NCBI GenBank assembly: GCA_017415185.1 | Contig: JAFQHZ010000042.1 | Span: forward strand, 1-64,000 | Length of the DNA: 64,000 nt | Source: Candidatus Gastranaerophilales bacterium | GTDB taxonomy: Bacteria; Cyanobacteriota; Vampirovibrionia; Gastranaerophilales; Gastranaerophilaceae | Direction: 5' to 3' | Shown here: positions 1-7,857 of the stretch, piece after piece | Layout: each line of letters opens with the position of its first letter | Position numbering within the stretch: the stretch's first letter is position 1 | The notes under the pieces: model-generated | The model's database searches: none | What the model was told of the DNA's origin: nothing | What the model saw: only the letters and a program-made list of their open reading frames with translations | Translations under genes and position numbers: made by a program

Positions 1-150
1 CAATGAGCAAAGTGAAGGCAAAAGTGTGTGAAGCACGCCTGCGGTTGCGAAGAGCAAGCGCAAAGTGCGAAAACCGTTCTATGGCGACGTGGGCGTTCAC
101 GCCCCCAGGAGCAAACCTGAACGAAGCGAATTGTGGCGAGATAAAATTAA
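1..150. other. Gene-free, GC-richer repeat-like edge
   Basis: No open frame is visible. The stretch is clearly richer in GC than its surroundings and holds short hairpins, for example GGGCG-TTCA-CGCCC at 91-104. The 11-mer GGCGACGTGGG (83-93) recurs at 52663-52673 in front of another small hairpin, so this is probably part of a dispersed intergenic repeat downstream of a gene lying outside the window. Confidence 0.5.
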
Positions 151-176
151 AAAAACCGGTCTTATGACCGGTTTTT
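151..176. terminator. Bidirectional Rho-independent terminator
   Basis: Perfect 11-bp inverted repeat AAAAACCGGTC / GACCGGTTTTT around a TTAT loop, flanked by A and T runs, so it can work on both strands. It closes the minus-strand gene ending at 194 and whatever lies to the left of the window. Confidence 0.9.
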
Positions 177-193
177 GTTTATCATATTTTTTA

Positions 194-568
194 TTAATCT
201 TCGTATAAAAGAATTTCGCAAGCATACTCAGGAGCGTCAATTAACGCTTGAAGTTTTGAATATTCAAAAGTGTCAGCTTGTTCTTGTTTTTGTTCTTGTT
301 TTGCACCTAATAATTTAGTTAATAATGTAATTGCAGCAGCAGCAAGTGCACCAACTGCGCCATATTTTAACATAGAGCGGTTTGCTCCTCGTGCAGCAGT
401 AGCAGTGTTTGAAAAGAATGTATCAGCGCTAGATTTTAAAGAGCGCATTTCGGCTTTTGTTGGAACTAGATAGCGTGAACCCATACCAAGAGCAGCACCA
501 GTTGCTGTTGCAAACATTAATTGTGCGTTATTTCTTTTTGTTGGTTGGTTTGATTCGATTCTTATCAT
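194..568 (-). CDS. Small membrane-associated protein, unknown function
   Basis: Function not recognised. About 124 residues from the ATG at 568; a GTG three codons earlier is possible. The protein is basic at the N-terminus and has an Ala-rich hydrophobic stretch around residues 70-90 (YGAVGALAAAAITLLTKLLG), which may be one membrane segment or an amphipathic helix, then a Gln/Glu/Lys patch and an acidic tail ending in YED. It stands alone, with the strong terminator at 151-176 after its stop. The composition suggests a small scaffold or envelope-associated protein, but nothing in the sequence gives a role. Confidence 0.65.
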   Translation of the reverse strand: MIRIESNQPTKRNNAQLMFATATGAALGMGSRYLVPTKAEMRSLKSSADTFFSNTATAARGANRSMLKYGAVGALAAAAITLLTKLLGAKQEQKQEQADTFEYSKLQALIDAPEYACEILLYED

Positions 569-792
569 AATAATCACACTTTCTACACAAGATAATCATG
601 CCAATTTGACCAGTTTTTGGCATTGCTATTTTTACTTTCTCATTTGGTCAAAAAAAATTTGTTTCCCTAACTTTTTCACAAATTTTTTCCATTTTATCAC
701 ATGAAAATCTCTATGTCAAGAAAATCATGGCAATTTTTTTTAAAAAAATGTTTTTATAATTTTAAGAGAGTAACTTTTAGGAGAAGTATAAT

Positions 793-1473
793 ATGGCAAT
801 TGTTTCTATTCCTCAGGAGTATACTAATTTTGCACAATGGCAAGATAAACATGAATTAAATGCAACAGTGACTTTAAGGTGTCTTGATAAGATTGATACG
901 CAATTGGCAAATGGCGAAATTACTGAAGATGAGCACGAAGCTGCTACCAATAGTTTTTTAAATATTTATGCTGAAGAAACAGGAAATATTGGCTTTAATT
1001 TTGATTTTATGGGTGGAAAAGATGTTAATAATGAACAAGATTATGATGCCCAATTAGCAAAACTTGGTTTTGGAGATATTCTTGAACAAGACACAAACGG
1101 AGATGGATTAATTTCAAGAAGCGAATTTATTGTTTTTCAGGTTAATGATTCTGTTAGTCAATTAACACCCGAACAAAAGACTCAAGCTGCGACAGACGCT
1201 TTTATTCTTTTTGATGCAATTAATCAATTGCAAGATAATGGCGATGATGTTTTAAGCATGAGTGATTTTAAAGCGTTTTATAGAGTTCTTGATGAATATA
1301 ATTATGACGAAACTCAAGAAATGGCTGTTCATAATGGAATAGCTGATGGACAAATTGACTATGATTCTTATGATGCTTATTTTGCGGATGTTACGGGAAC
1401 AATACCCGAAGAAACATATAATTCAATTTATGAACACATGAAAAAAATATATAATCCAGAAGAGACTACATAA
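793..1473 (+). CDS. EF-hand calcium-binding protein
   Basis: 226 residues. A canonical EF-hand loop is visible around residues 97-108 (DTNGDGLISRSEF, acidic at positions 1, 3, 5 and 12), with a second, degenerate copy near residues 142-155 (LQDNGDDVLSMSDF). No signal peptide is seen, so it is likely a cytoplasmic Ca2+ sensor or buffer, or is exported by a route not evident here. The ATG is preceded by TAGGAG at 778-783, and TATAAT at 755-760 fits a -10 box. Its 3' end overlaps the convergent map gene by 8 bp. The partner or target is unknown. Confidence 0.8.
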   Translation: MAIVSIPQEYTNFAQWQDKHELNATVTLRCLDKIDTQLANGEITEDEHEAATNSFLNIYAEETGNIGFNFDFMGGKDVNNEQDYDAQLAKLGFGDILEQDTNGDGLISRSEFIVFQVNDSVSQLTPEQKTQAATDAFILFDAINQLQDNGDDVLSMSDFKAFYRVLDEYNYDETQEMAVHNGIADGQIDYDSYDAYFADVTGTIPEETYNSIYEHMKKIYNPEETT

Positions 1474-2215
1474 GCTCAGTCATAATCAAAGGACCATCTT
1501 CGCTTGCAATAACGGTATGTTCGAAGTGTGCAGATGGTTTTTTGTCGTTTGTAATTACTGTCCAGCCATCTGATAAGGTGTGAACATCGTCACAGCCTAA
1601 ATTAAGCATTGGCTCGATTGCAATTGCGCAATTTTTCTTGATTATTACATTTGAATTTGTGCGGTAGTTGAACAAAAACGGTTCTTCATGCATTTCTCTT
1701 CCAACGCCATGACCGCCATATTGTCTTACGATTCCGCATTTTCCTTCAAGCGCAACATCTTCGATTGCAGCAGAAACATTTTCAAGTTTGTTTTCAGGAA
1801 TCATTTGTTTAATGCCTGCAAATAGTGCATTTTTAGTGATTTCCATTAAATGAGCACATTCGTCTGAAATTTTGCCAACAGGATATGTCCAAGCGCCGTC
1901 ACCTACTAAGCCTCTGAAAGTTGCTCCAACATCAATTGAAACAATATCTCCTTCTTTTAAAATTCTATCTGCTGAAGGAATTCCATGGACAACTTCTTCA
2001 TTAACAGAAGCGCAAATTGAATTTGGATATCCGCAATATCCTAAAAAAGTCGGAATTGCTTTATTTTTTTTGATAATATCATAAGCAATTTTGTCTAATT
2101 CAAGAGTAGAAATCCCCGGCTCTATAACATTTGCCATTTCTTTATGAACTAGAGCGACGATATTTCCTGCCATACGCATAAGTTTTATTTCTTCTCTTGA
2201 TTTTTTATTTATCAT
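1466..2215 (-). CDS. map: Methionine aminopeptidase, type I
   Basis: 249 residues, normal for bacterial type I MetAP, which removes the initiator methionine from nascent proteins in the cytoplasm using two metal ions. All ligand regions are present: the substrate-side His in VVHGIP, two Asp in SIDVGATFRGLVGDGA, His in GGHGVGREMH, Glu in AIEPML and the final Glu in FEHTV. The N-terminal Zn-finger extension found in some homologues is absent. It is monocistronic here, converges on the EF-hand gene with an 8-bp overlap, and is divergent from the amidohydrolase gene. Confidence 0.97.
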   Translation of the reverse strand: MINKKSREEIKLMRMAGNIVALVHKEMANVIEPGISTLELDKIAYDIIKKNKAIPTFLGYCGYPNSICASVNEEVVHGIPSADRILKEGDIVSIDVGATFRGLVGDGAWTYPVGKISDECAHLMEITKNALFAGIKQMIPENKLENVSAAIEDVALEGKCGIVRQYGGHGVGREMHEEPFLFNYRTNSNVIIKKNCAIAIEPMLNLGCDDVHTLSDGWTVITNDKKPSAHFEHTVIASEDGPLIMTELM

Positions 2216-2270
2216 TTTGAACCTCTTGTTTGCTTATAAAAATATTGTAGCAAAAATATGTTTAATTTAA

Positions 2271-2299
2271 TTGAAATGAGGGAAAATAATTGCTATAAT
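2271..2299 (+). promoter_or_regulatory. Sigma70-type promoter of the amidohydrolase gene
   Basis: TTGAAA at 2271-2276 and TATAAT at 2294-2299 with the ideal 17-bp spacer. The ribosome binding site AAGGGG follows just before the ATG at 2336. Confidence 0.75.
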
Positions 2300-2335
2300 C
2301 TTTTTTATATAAATATTTAGTGTTAAGGGGCAATT

Positions 2336-3640
2336 ATGGCTAAAGCATATAAAGCAAAGTGGATTATTCCTTCTGATGGCAATGTTTATGAAGATTGCGC
2401 ATTGATTGTTGACGAAGGAAAAGTTCAAGAAATTGTCAAACAAGATTTGATTGACGAAGCTCAATTTGATTTTGTTCGTGATTTTAAAAATGCTTTAATT
2501 ACTCCTGGTTTTGTAAATTTGCATAATCATTTGCAATATACCGATTTAAAAGCAAAAAATAAAAGTCCAAAAGCAAAACTTAAAAAATTATATACAATTT
2601 TGAAAAAACATTATTTTCTTACTGGCGTTTCAAAAAAATCTTTCATTTTTAGATTGGCAAATCTTTTGTCAGATTATTTTTGCATGACAAGAGAAGAAAA
2701 AATTGCTTCTTTTAAAAAAGGAATAGAGCTTTCTTTATTAAATGGAACAACTGCTGTTGCTCAACTTTCAAGAGAAAGTAAATATTTCGATTTGATGAAT
2801 GAAATGCCTTTGAAAACTTATCTTTTCTTTGAATTGTTTTCTGATTCTGTTGAATCATCAAAGGAAGAATTTAGAGCAATAAAGAAAAAAATCGACAAAT
2901 TGAAAATGCAAAAATCCGAAAATACTTTTATTGGAGTTGCTCCGCATAGCGTTTGTTGTGTGCATAAAAGACTTTTTAAAATATTGGTTAAATACTGTAA
3001 AAAACACAATATTTTAATGACAATTCGTCTTGCTGAATCAAAAGAGGAAATGGATTGGTTAAAGCATGGTTTTTCTGATGTTGATTTGTTGAATGAATTT
3101 ACAAATCATAAAAAGTTTGAACCAATGGAAGAAGGACTTTCTCCTGCTCATTATTTAGAACAGCTTGGGGTTTTATCGAAACAATTAATTGTTTCTTATG
3201 GAAATTATTTGTCTGTTTCAGATTTAGAGCTTTTAAACGCTTACAAAGTTGCTTTAGCATATTGTCCTCGAATTAGTGATAATTTGCATAATAAAAAATT
3301 GCCTTTAGATATTGTTAAACAATATTTCCAAAATCGTTTTGGATTTGGCGTTAATTCGTTGGCATTTAATGAAGATGTTTCTTTATTAAATGAATTGAAA
3401 TATGTTAATAATGGGGAATTGGATGCTCTTGAAGCGATAAAATATTTGACAATAATTCCTGCTAAAATTTTAAGATTAAACAATATAATTGGCTCGCTTG
3501 AAGTTGACAAAGACGCTGATTTTAACGTTTTTGAATTGGAAGATGGCGAAGATTACAATGCAATTTTGAATAAAAAACGCCCAAATCATGTTTATATCAA
3601 GGCAAATCGTGTTGTCAAACGAGGCGAATTAAATTTCTAA
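2336..3640 (+). CDS. Amidohydrolase-fold protein lacking key metal ligands
   Basis: 434 residues of the TRZ/ATZ/SsnA (chlorohydrolase-like) amidohydrolase family, whose active members deaminate purine-type substrates. The fold is clear: N-terminal beta segment, GFVNLHNHLQ with the HxH pair (H63, H65), then the C-terminal PAKILRLNNIIGSLEVDKDADF that closes the beta sandwich. Other ligand positions are changed: the family HLxE motif reads R231-LA-E234, the H of AHCVHL is Tyr288 in VSYGNYL, and the Asp of LGTDxxASN is Asn340 in FGVNSLAFN. It may therefore be a catalytically dead or repurposed paralogue. The start is fixed by AAGGGG just upstream. Confidence 0.8.
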   Translation: MAKAYKAKWIIPSDGNVYEDCALIVDEGKVQEIVKQDLIDEAQFDFVRDFKNALITPGFVNLHNHLQYTDLKAKNKSPKAKLKKLYTILKKHYFLTGVSKKSFIFRLANLLSDYFCMTREEKIASFKKGIELSLLNGTTAVAQLSRESKYFDLMNEMPLKTYLFFELFSDSVESSKEEFRAIKKKIDKLKMQKSENTFIGVAPHSVCCVHKRLFKILVKYCKKHNILMTIRLAESKEEMDWLKHGFSDVDLLNEFTNHKKFEPMEEGLSPAHYLEQLGVLSKQLIVSYGNYLSVSDLELLNAYKVALAYCPRISDNLHNKKLPLDIVKQYFQNRFGFGVNSLAFNEDVSLLNELKYVNNGELDALEAIKYLTIIPAKILRLNNIIGSLEVDKDADFNVFELEDGEDYNAILNKKRPNHVYIKANRVVKRGELNF

Positions 3641-3680
3641 TTGTATAAATATTACATTTTATAACATTTTTGCAACATAT

Positions 3681-3709
3681 TTCACCTTTTTAAAATTATA
3701 TTTTATAAT
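3681..3709 (+). promoter_or_regulatory. Promoter of the coiled-coil / histidine-kinase operon
   Basis: TTCACC (3681-3686), a 17-bp spacer and TATAAT (3704-3709). This lies about 45 bp before the GTG start at 3753. Confidence 0.65.
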
Positions 3710-3752
3710 GGTATTTGTAGAATAATATTATGGTCACAAAGGGGAGAGATTC

Positions 3753-4394
3753 GTGCAAGAATCGTTGTTGAATACAGTACAAAAGTTAAAAGCTGAACCA
3801 AAAATTAATGTGGAAGAATTAGAAGTTATCTTAAACAGCGATATTGAAGAAGTTGTTACTTTGTGCAAAAAAGCTTGCGTTAAGCCAAAAACTGACAACA
3901 TGGGCAACGCATATTTTACAAAGACTGATGTTGATATGTTGAAAAAAATGAAAGAGCTTTATGCTCAAAATCAAGCTATTCAAAATCAAACAGAAGAAAA
4001 AGTTTCAAACACAGTTATAGAGCAAGCTAAGGGCGAACAATTGCCTCTTAGTAATCCTAATAAAAAAATTAATTTTCTTGAAAAAGCAAAAACAAGAGCA
4101 AAAGGCGATTCAATGACTGCTTTGGCTGCGGCTCATCCGGCTACTCAATTAGCAAATAAATTGGAAAATCTTGAAAACAATCTTGTTAATAGAATGAGCG
4201 AAATTTTAAGCGAAAAAATGGATGGTTTTGATGAAATCATCGTTGAATTAATTCGTGCAAAAACAGAAAACGAAAATTTAAGACAACAAGTTAATTCTTT
4301 AAATAAACAAGTATTTATCTTAAAAAACGAATTGGCTTCGTTTAGCGCTCTTCCTTTTGGTTTTTATACAAAAAAAGAAACAGATTCGCTATAA
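3753..4394 (+). CDS. MerR-like N-terminus plus coiled-coil protein
   Basis: 213 residues, GTG start set by the strong AAGGGGAGAG a few bases upstream; no ATG in frame fits. Residues ~18-70 (VEELEVILNSDIEEVVTLCKKA, then an FTKTDVDMLKKM segment) look like a MerR-type winged-helix DNA-binding segment. Residues ~135-200 form a long predicted coiled coil (NKLENLENNLVNRMSEILSE, then LIRAKTENENLRQQVNSLNK). It lies 7 bp upstream of the sensor kinase, which lacks its own clear ribosome binding site, so the two are probably translationally coupled. A chromosome-structuring or regulatory role is an inference. Confidence 0.6.
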   Translation: MQESLLNTVQKLKAEPKINVEELEVILNSDIEEVVTLCKKACVKPKTDNMGNAYFTKTDVDMLKKMKELYAQNQAIQNQTEEKVSNTVIEQAKGEQLPLSNPNKKINFLEKAKTRAKGDSMTALAAAHPATQLANKLENLENNLVNRMSEILSEKMDGFDEIIVELIRAKTENENLRQQVNSLNKQVFILKNELASFSALPFGFYTKKETDSL

Positions 4395-4401
4395 TTAAAT
4401 T

Positions 4402-6108
4402 ATGAGTAATGCTCTAATAAATTTTTATCATAATTTGGAAGAACCAATTATTATTTATGATAAAAAATTAAATGTTTTGTATCATAATTTATCTTTTAGG
4501 AAAATTTTTGGCGATTTTAACGAAGCAAATGGTTTTGATTGTCTTTCAAAATTGAGCTATAAATTTTCATATCAGATGTGTTTTTTGAAATCTGAAGATT
4601 TAAGAACATATAATCCAATTATTAGCGCAATTAATAAAGAAATTAATTTCACAACTTATGCGACTTATCAAATGCTCGAGGATAAATTTTTTCATTTTAT
4701 GATTAAATCTTTTAGTGTTAAAAAGCGTTATAGAGTTGTATATTTTTACGATATTACTAATGATTTAGCGCAAGAGCGCCTGAGGGAAGAAAACGAACGT
4801 TTGAGAATTCAAAATGTTGAATTCGCTTCGACAAATTCGAAAGCTCAAAATCAAGCTGTTAAAATGGCTTTATTGAATCGAATTTCAATTAGCATTAAAA
4901 ACGAATTAGATATCAAAACGCTAATCGAGAAATCGCTTAAAGAGTTAAGCATTGTATTTGGAGCTAATAAAAGCTATTTTGCTGAATTAAAAAAAGACGA
5001 TTTTGAAATTAGATATACATATCCTGAAGTTTTTGCGCCACAAATTGGTGAAAAAATTGTTTATTCAAAAAATATTGTTGATGATTTGCACAATGGCATA
5101 AATTCAATCCAAGCTTGCATTAAAGAACACGAAGGCGCCAGCATTCCACTTTTGAATTCAACAACAAGAATTATTATGCCGATAATTAAAAATGAACAAC
5201 TTTATGGAATTGCGGTTATTTTTACTCCTAAAAAAGAGATTGGTAGCATTGAAAGAGAGCTTTTAGTCGGCATTTCGATGGTTGTTTCTTCTTCTTTGAG
5301 TCAGGCGAATTTGTTTCATCAAATTTCACAAAAAAAAGAAGAATTGGAAAACGCAATAAAAGAACTAAAAGAAACACAATTGCAGTTGATTAATTCCGAA
5401 AAAATGGCTTCCTTGGGGCAATTGGTTGCTTCGGTTGCGCATGAAATTAATACTCCATTGGGCGCAATTAACGCAAACAACGAAATGATGGATAAAATTT
5501 TTGAAAAATATAATAAAAATTCGCTTGATATGCTTCATGAGATTAATTCTGTTGATAAAGAAGCAATTAAGCGTATTACAACGATTGTGCAATCGCTGAA
5601 GCGCTTTGTTCGTTTGGATGAAACTACTCAGCAAGAAGCAGATATCAACCAGGAGCTTGATTTAACGCTTGATTTGATACATCACAAAATTAAAAAAGGT
5701 TTCGAAATTGAAAAAGAATATGGTACTTTGCCTTTTGTGAGCTGTTATCCTAATATGCTTAATCAAGTATTTTTGAATATTTTGATGAACGCAATTCATT
5801 CAATTGAAGATATTAAAGCAAAAAATTCGTCTTATATCGGAAAAATAAAGATTAAAACTGTTATTTTGGGCGATTTTTTAAGGGTTAGCATCTTAGACAA
5901 CGGCAAAGGCATTAAAGAAACAGACAAAGATAAAATATTTAACGCAGGATATACGACAAAAGACAAAGGCAAAGGGACAGGGCTTGGGCTTGCGATTTGC
6001 AAGAAAATTATTGAAAAACACAAAGGCGAAATTCATTTTGAAAGCGGAAAATTGGACTTTGAGAAGGATTATAAAACCGTTTTTAGAATTGATATTCCTT
6101 TGTTTTAA
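4402..6108 (+). CDS. PAS-GAF sensor histidine kinase
   Basis: 568 residues, apparently soluble. Order: PAS-like domain (~1-125), short coiled coil, GAF domain (~160-300), coiled coil (~305-340), HisKA with phospho-acceptor His347 in SVAHEINTPLGA, and HATPase_c with N box (FLNILMNAIHSIED), G1 box (DNGKGI) and G2 box (GKGTGLGLAICKKI). All kinase boxes are intact. No adjacent response regulator is present, so it is an orphan kinase whose partner must be elsewhere; the HD-GYP regulator at 45545 is one possibility. It follows the coiled-coil gene by 7 bp and shares its promoter. Confidence 0.93.
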   Translation: MSNALINFYHNLEEPIIIYDKKLNVLYHNLSFRKIFGDFNEANGFDCLSKLSYKFSYQMCFLKSEDLRTYNPIISAINKEINFTTYATYQMLEDKFFHFMIKSFSVKKRYRVVYFYDITNDLAQERLREENERLRIQNVEFASTNSKAQNQAVKMALLNRISISIKNELDIKTLIEKSLKELSIVFGANKSYFAELKKDDFEIRYTYPEVFAPQIGEKIVYSKNIVDDLHNGINSIQACIKEHEGASIPLLNSTTRIIMPIIKNEQLYGIAVIFTPKKEIGSIERELLVGISMVVSSSLSQANLFHQISQKKEELENAIKELKETQLQLINSEKMASLGQLVASVAHEINTPLGAINANNEMMDKIFEKYNKNSLDMLHEINSVDKEAIKRITTIVQSLKRFVRLDETTQQEADINQELDLTLDLIHHKIKKGFEIEKEYGTLPFVSCYPNMLNQVFLNILMNAIHSIEDIKAKNSSYIGKIKIKTVILGDFLRVSILDNGKGIKETDKDKIFNAGYTTKDKGKGTGLGLAICKKIIEKHKGEIHFESGKLDFEKDYKTVFRIDIPLF

Positions 6109-6175
6109 AAAAGTGCTTGCATGAAGAGTTTGATTTGGTATTATATATTTGGTTGACAGCCGGTAAATGAAATAT

Positions 6176-6252
6176 GCCTTGGTAGCTCAGCTGCCGACAA
6201 AAGCGAAGCTTTTGTAAAAATATCAGCACAAGTTGCGATATCCAGCTGAGAC
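6176..6252. repeat. Inverted duplication of the tRNA-Arg 5' half
   Basis: 6176-6193 repeats the first 18 nt of the adjacent tRNA-Arg with one mismatch. On the opposite strand around 6233-6251 the tRNA D-arm appears again (CTCAGCTGGATA followed by TCGCAAC instead of GAGCAAC). The two arms face each other with a smaller hairpin between them (ACAAAAGC-GAA-GCTTTTGT, 6198-6216). This is a tRNA-derived palindrome, not a complete tRNA. Confidence 0.6.
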
Positions 6253-6277
6253 AATAAATGAAAACTGAATAAAATAA

Positions 6278-6351
6278 GCCCTGGTAGCTCAGCTGGATAG
6301 AGCAACTGCCTTCTAAGCAGTAGGTCATGCGTTCGAATCGCATCCAGGGTA
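6278..6351 (+). tRNA. tRNA-Arg (anticodon UCU)
   Basis: The cloverleaf folds by eye: acceptor GCCCTGG/CCAGGGT with discriminator A, D-arm GCTC/GAGC, anticodon stem ACTGC/GCAGT with loop CTTCTAA (anticodon TCT at 6312-6314), and T-arm ATGCG-TTCGAAT-CGCAT. No CCA is encoded. Its 3' half (from 6310) is the left attachment site of the 12.7-kb element, so the functional tRNA is completed by element-borne sequence. Confidence 0.95.
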
Positions 6352-6355
6352 GATA
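6310..6355 (+). repeat. attL of the integrated element (46-bp core)
   Basis: 46 bp from the anticodon loop through the tRNA 3' end plus GATA, repeated without mismatch at 19032-19077. Identity stops exactly on both sides. Integration into a tRNA anticodon loop/T-arm is typical for tyrosine integrases. Confidence 0.9.
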
Positions 6356-6360
6356 TAGAT

Positions 6361-6387
6361 AAAGAGAGCATTTCAGCTCTCTTTTTT
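6361..6387 (+). terminator. Terminator after tRNA-Arg
   Basis: AAAGAGAGC-ATTTCA-GCTCTCTTT followed by further T. It is the first of four different terminators, each sitting just after a copy of the tRNA 3' end in this locus. Confidence 0.88.
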
Positions 6388-6449
6388 ATTGTGTATTTTT
6401 TGATGATTTTATTAAAATGTGGTTATTTTGTGGGTGGTTTTTGAAAGAA

Positions 6450-6878
6450 CTATGTTTCTACTATCTTTCCAACAAACAAATCAAACAATACTTTTATTAA
6501 TTCTTTAGATGAATACAGTACAACAAAAACTAATGATAATAATAAATTATTAGTTAAAATATATAAATTGAATGCGTTAGTTAATAAAAGAAGCAATAAG
6601 GTTATGAAAGATAAATAAAGATTAATTTTAAAATATTTAGCTAAACGATGTAATGCTGTCAATGTGGTGTTTTCAATATCAAATTTCATTCTTAATTTTT
6701 TAACTTCTTCACTTGTAGACATAATTGAAAAACTGGTTAAAATAAAACCAATATATATTGAGAAAAAAGTTATGAAATTTGAAATATCTTTTTCAATAAA
6801 TGATATTTTAAAGTAAATACTTACAATTATTAAAATTATAAAAAGAACAATAGAAATAATTTTATCAATTTTGTACAT
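6450..6878 (-). CDS. Four-helix membrane protein, RexB-like by architecture
   Basis: 142 residues with four hydrophobic segments (~7-25, ~37-54, ~92-110, ~115-132) and a basic, charged cytoplasmic stretch between the second and third (SEEVKKLRMKF). Length, number of helices and the basic loop after helix 2 recall phage lambda RexB, a 144-residue, 4-TM membrane protein that depolarises infected cells. The start overlaps the upstream 268-residue gene by 14 bp, as in a co-translated sensor-effector pair. Assignment to RexB is by architecture and context only; I cannot show sequence homology. It is the last gene before attL. Confidence 0.5.
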   Translation of the reverse strand: MYKIDKIISIVLFIILIIVSIYFKISFIEKDISNFITFFSIYIGFILTSFSIMSTSEEVKKLRMKFDIENTTLTALHRLAKYFKINLYLSFITLLLLLLTNAFNLYILTNNLLLSLVFVVLYSSKELIKVLFDLFVGKIVET

Positions 6879-7671
6879 CTTGCATTTTTTCTAATAATTT
6901 TTGTTTAACTTCAACTTCTTCTTTTAAGCCATATTCTGACATATTCACCATTATACTAAATTTTTTTGCAAAATTACCTGCATTAAAAATTTGCTCAAAA
7001 TTTTTATCATCTAACCCTGTGATATATAAATTTTCAAATTCATAATTTTTAGAACCATCATTAAGTCTTTTTAGTAAAGTTTTAAATATTTTTTGTGGTT
7101 GTTTATATTTTACAGAAATTTCAAAATCAAATTCATCTCCAAAAATATCTTTAAAGGCTTCCGATAATTTTAAATTTTGCGTAAAGATGTTGTGTAATGT
7201 TTGAAATTTAACACTCTGCACTTCTTTTATTTTATTTCCAAATTCTTCTATATCTAAAAAAATCATTTTTATAAGTATTTTTTTATTAAAACATTCCAAA
7301 AAAATTTTCTCTAGAATCCCCTTTTTATTAGATTGATTTAAAAACAAAATACCTTTTTCAAAATCATACATGGAAAAAAATTGTTGTCGCAATTCAACAT
7401 CTTCTTTTGTTCTTTGATTTTTCTTATTCTTTTTAGTGCTTTTGTTGTATAAATTCGGCGGGCACGGTTCTGGATTTCCATACGTTGCATACATCCAGAG
7501 ATATTTATTTTCTATTATTTCAATTTCAAAATTGTATGTTGTTTTTTCGACTTCATAAATTAAAGTTTTTTTATCAAAACTTGTTTCAAAATCATTTCTC
7601 CTTATAGGAATAAATTGATTATAGCCCACATCCTTGCTTAATGTATAACTAGTGAATTTGATTTCTTCCAT
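6865..7671 (-). CDS. Putative sensor of a RexAB-like two-gene system
   Basis: 268 residues from the ATG at 7671, chosen because AAGGGGAGC lies right before it; the frame stays open upstream to 7788 without a ribosome binding site. Soluble, rich in Lys/Asn/Phe, no motif recognised with confidence. Features seen: an aromatic NKYLWMYATYGNPEPCPP segment (~60-80), a Lys/Asn run, and a C-terminal charged helix. Lambda RexA is 279 residues and precedes rexB; here a similar-sized soluble protein precedes a 142-residue 4-TM protein with a 14-bp overlap. The function as a defence sensor is inferred from this layout and the surrounding defence genes. Confidence 0.5.
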   Translation of the reverse strand: MEEIKFTSYTLSKDVGYNQFIPIRRNDFETSFDKKTLIYEVEKTTYNFEIEIIENKYLWMYATYGNPEPCPPNLYNKSTKKNKKNQRTKEDVELRQQFFSMYDFEKGILFLNQSNKKGILEKIFLECFNKKILIKMIFLDIEEFGNKIKEVQSVKFQTLHNIFTQNLKLSEAFKDIFGDEFDFEISVKYKQPQKIFKTLLKRLNDGSKNYEFENLYITGLDDKNFEQIFNAGNFAKKFSIMVNMSEYGLKEEVEVKQKLLEKMQDVQN

Positions 7672-7857
7672 GAAGCTCCCCTTAAAGCTATATGCATGCT
7701 TACATATAGTACATCGGTATTCAAGTTTTTTTATTTTGTTTTTTACATGTTTTAATATTTTAATAAAATATCTTGAACAAAGACGCAATATTAATATATA
7801 AAAAAGTTAGTTACATTTTTTATGCAAAGCGTATTAAACAAGTTAAATTGGTGAAAT

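Noticed and set aside
605-652. TTTGACCA / TGGTCAAA inverted repeat as an operator
   Set aside because: Eight bases in a gene-free AT-rich stretch with no regulator nearby; too weak to support.
7672-7788. 39-residue N-terminal extension of the gene ending at 6865
   Set aside because: No ribosome binding site at 7788, while AAGGGGAGC precedes the ATG at 7671.
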